DNA of 5,867 bases from RH2-MAG17b sp035945515. Lineage in GTDB: Bacteria; Acidobacteriota; Terriglobia; UBA7540. Both the position numbers and the translations under genes were made by a program. The notes under the pieces were generated by a model. It made no database searches. It saw only the letters and a program-made list of their open reading frames with translations, and had not been told where the DNA came from. The stretch spans positions 1 to 5,867 of the forward strand of contig DASZAE010000111.1 in the NCBI GenBank assembly GCA_035945515.1. The letters run 5' to 3'. Each line of letters begins with the position of its first letter. Position 1 is the first letter of the stretch. Below are positions 5,810 through 5,867 of this stretch, in pieces.

Positions 5810-5867
5810 TGTAGCGGCGGCCTCTGGCCAGACGGCTTTGTAGCGGCGGCCTCTGGCCGCCGGTTTT
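5810..5867 (+). repeat. Two head-to-tail repeat copies at the window end
   Basis: Two copies lie in direct order with a 29-nt period (5810-5838 and 5839-5867), sharing their first 20 bases exactly. The first breaks off after GGCC and continues AGACGGCTT. The second carries the full palindromic core and runs to the window edge, so an inverted partner may follow outside. These belong to the same family as the arms at 3973-4040, but here they are in tandem rather than inverted. They start 24 nt after the JAMM stop. Confidence 0.8.

Overview
The window is a piece of a division and cell wall (dcw) cluster, all on the + strand: the 3' part of murC, then ftsQ, ftsA, ftsZ and a small stand-alone JAMM/MPN metalloprotease gene. 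The organism is a Gram-negative-type bacterium with GC-rich coding DNA. It has an FtsQ with a POTRA-type periplasmic domain and an FtsA with a C-terminal amphipathic tip. The protein style and the many short palindromic GC-rich repeats suggest an Acidobacteriota-like genome. That assignment is inference and was not tested by any search.

Layout: murC enters from the left edge in the middle of its ATP-binding loop and ends at 1078. ftsQ (1116-2063) follows almost directly. A 13-codon mini-ORF bridges the two, overlapping the murC stop at one end and the ftsQ start at the other. A 619-nt non-coding gap (2064-2682) then holds two repeat hairpins, an A-rich stretch and, just before ftsA, an array of a short motif (core CGAACCGG, six exact copies in both orientations). 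ftsA (2683-3900) has a start fixed by an adjacent in-frame stop and no visible Shine-Dalgarno. A 292-nt gap crowded with palindromic repeats separates it from ftsZ (4193-5368), which has a good Shine-Dalgarno. The JAMM gene starts 3 nt after the ftsZ stop, and the window ends in two more repeat copies.

Function: MurC adds L-Ala to UDP-MurNAc in peptidoglycan precursor synthesis. FtsZ forms the division ring, FtsA tethers it to the membrane, and FtsQ links the ring to the late periplasmic divisome. The JAMM protein is not a classical division protein. Its tight coupling to ftsZ suggests shared expression rather than a shared pathway.

The coding content is ordinary. The unusual material is between the genes: REPIN-like inverted repeat pairs occupying every large gap, and the CGAACCGG array upstream of ftsA. 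No CRISPR array, tRNA, rRNA or intact transposase was seen.
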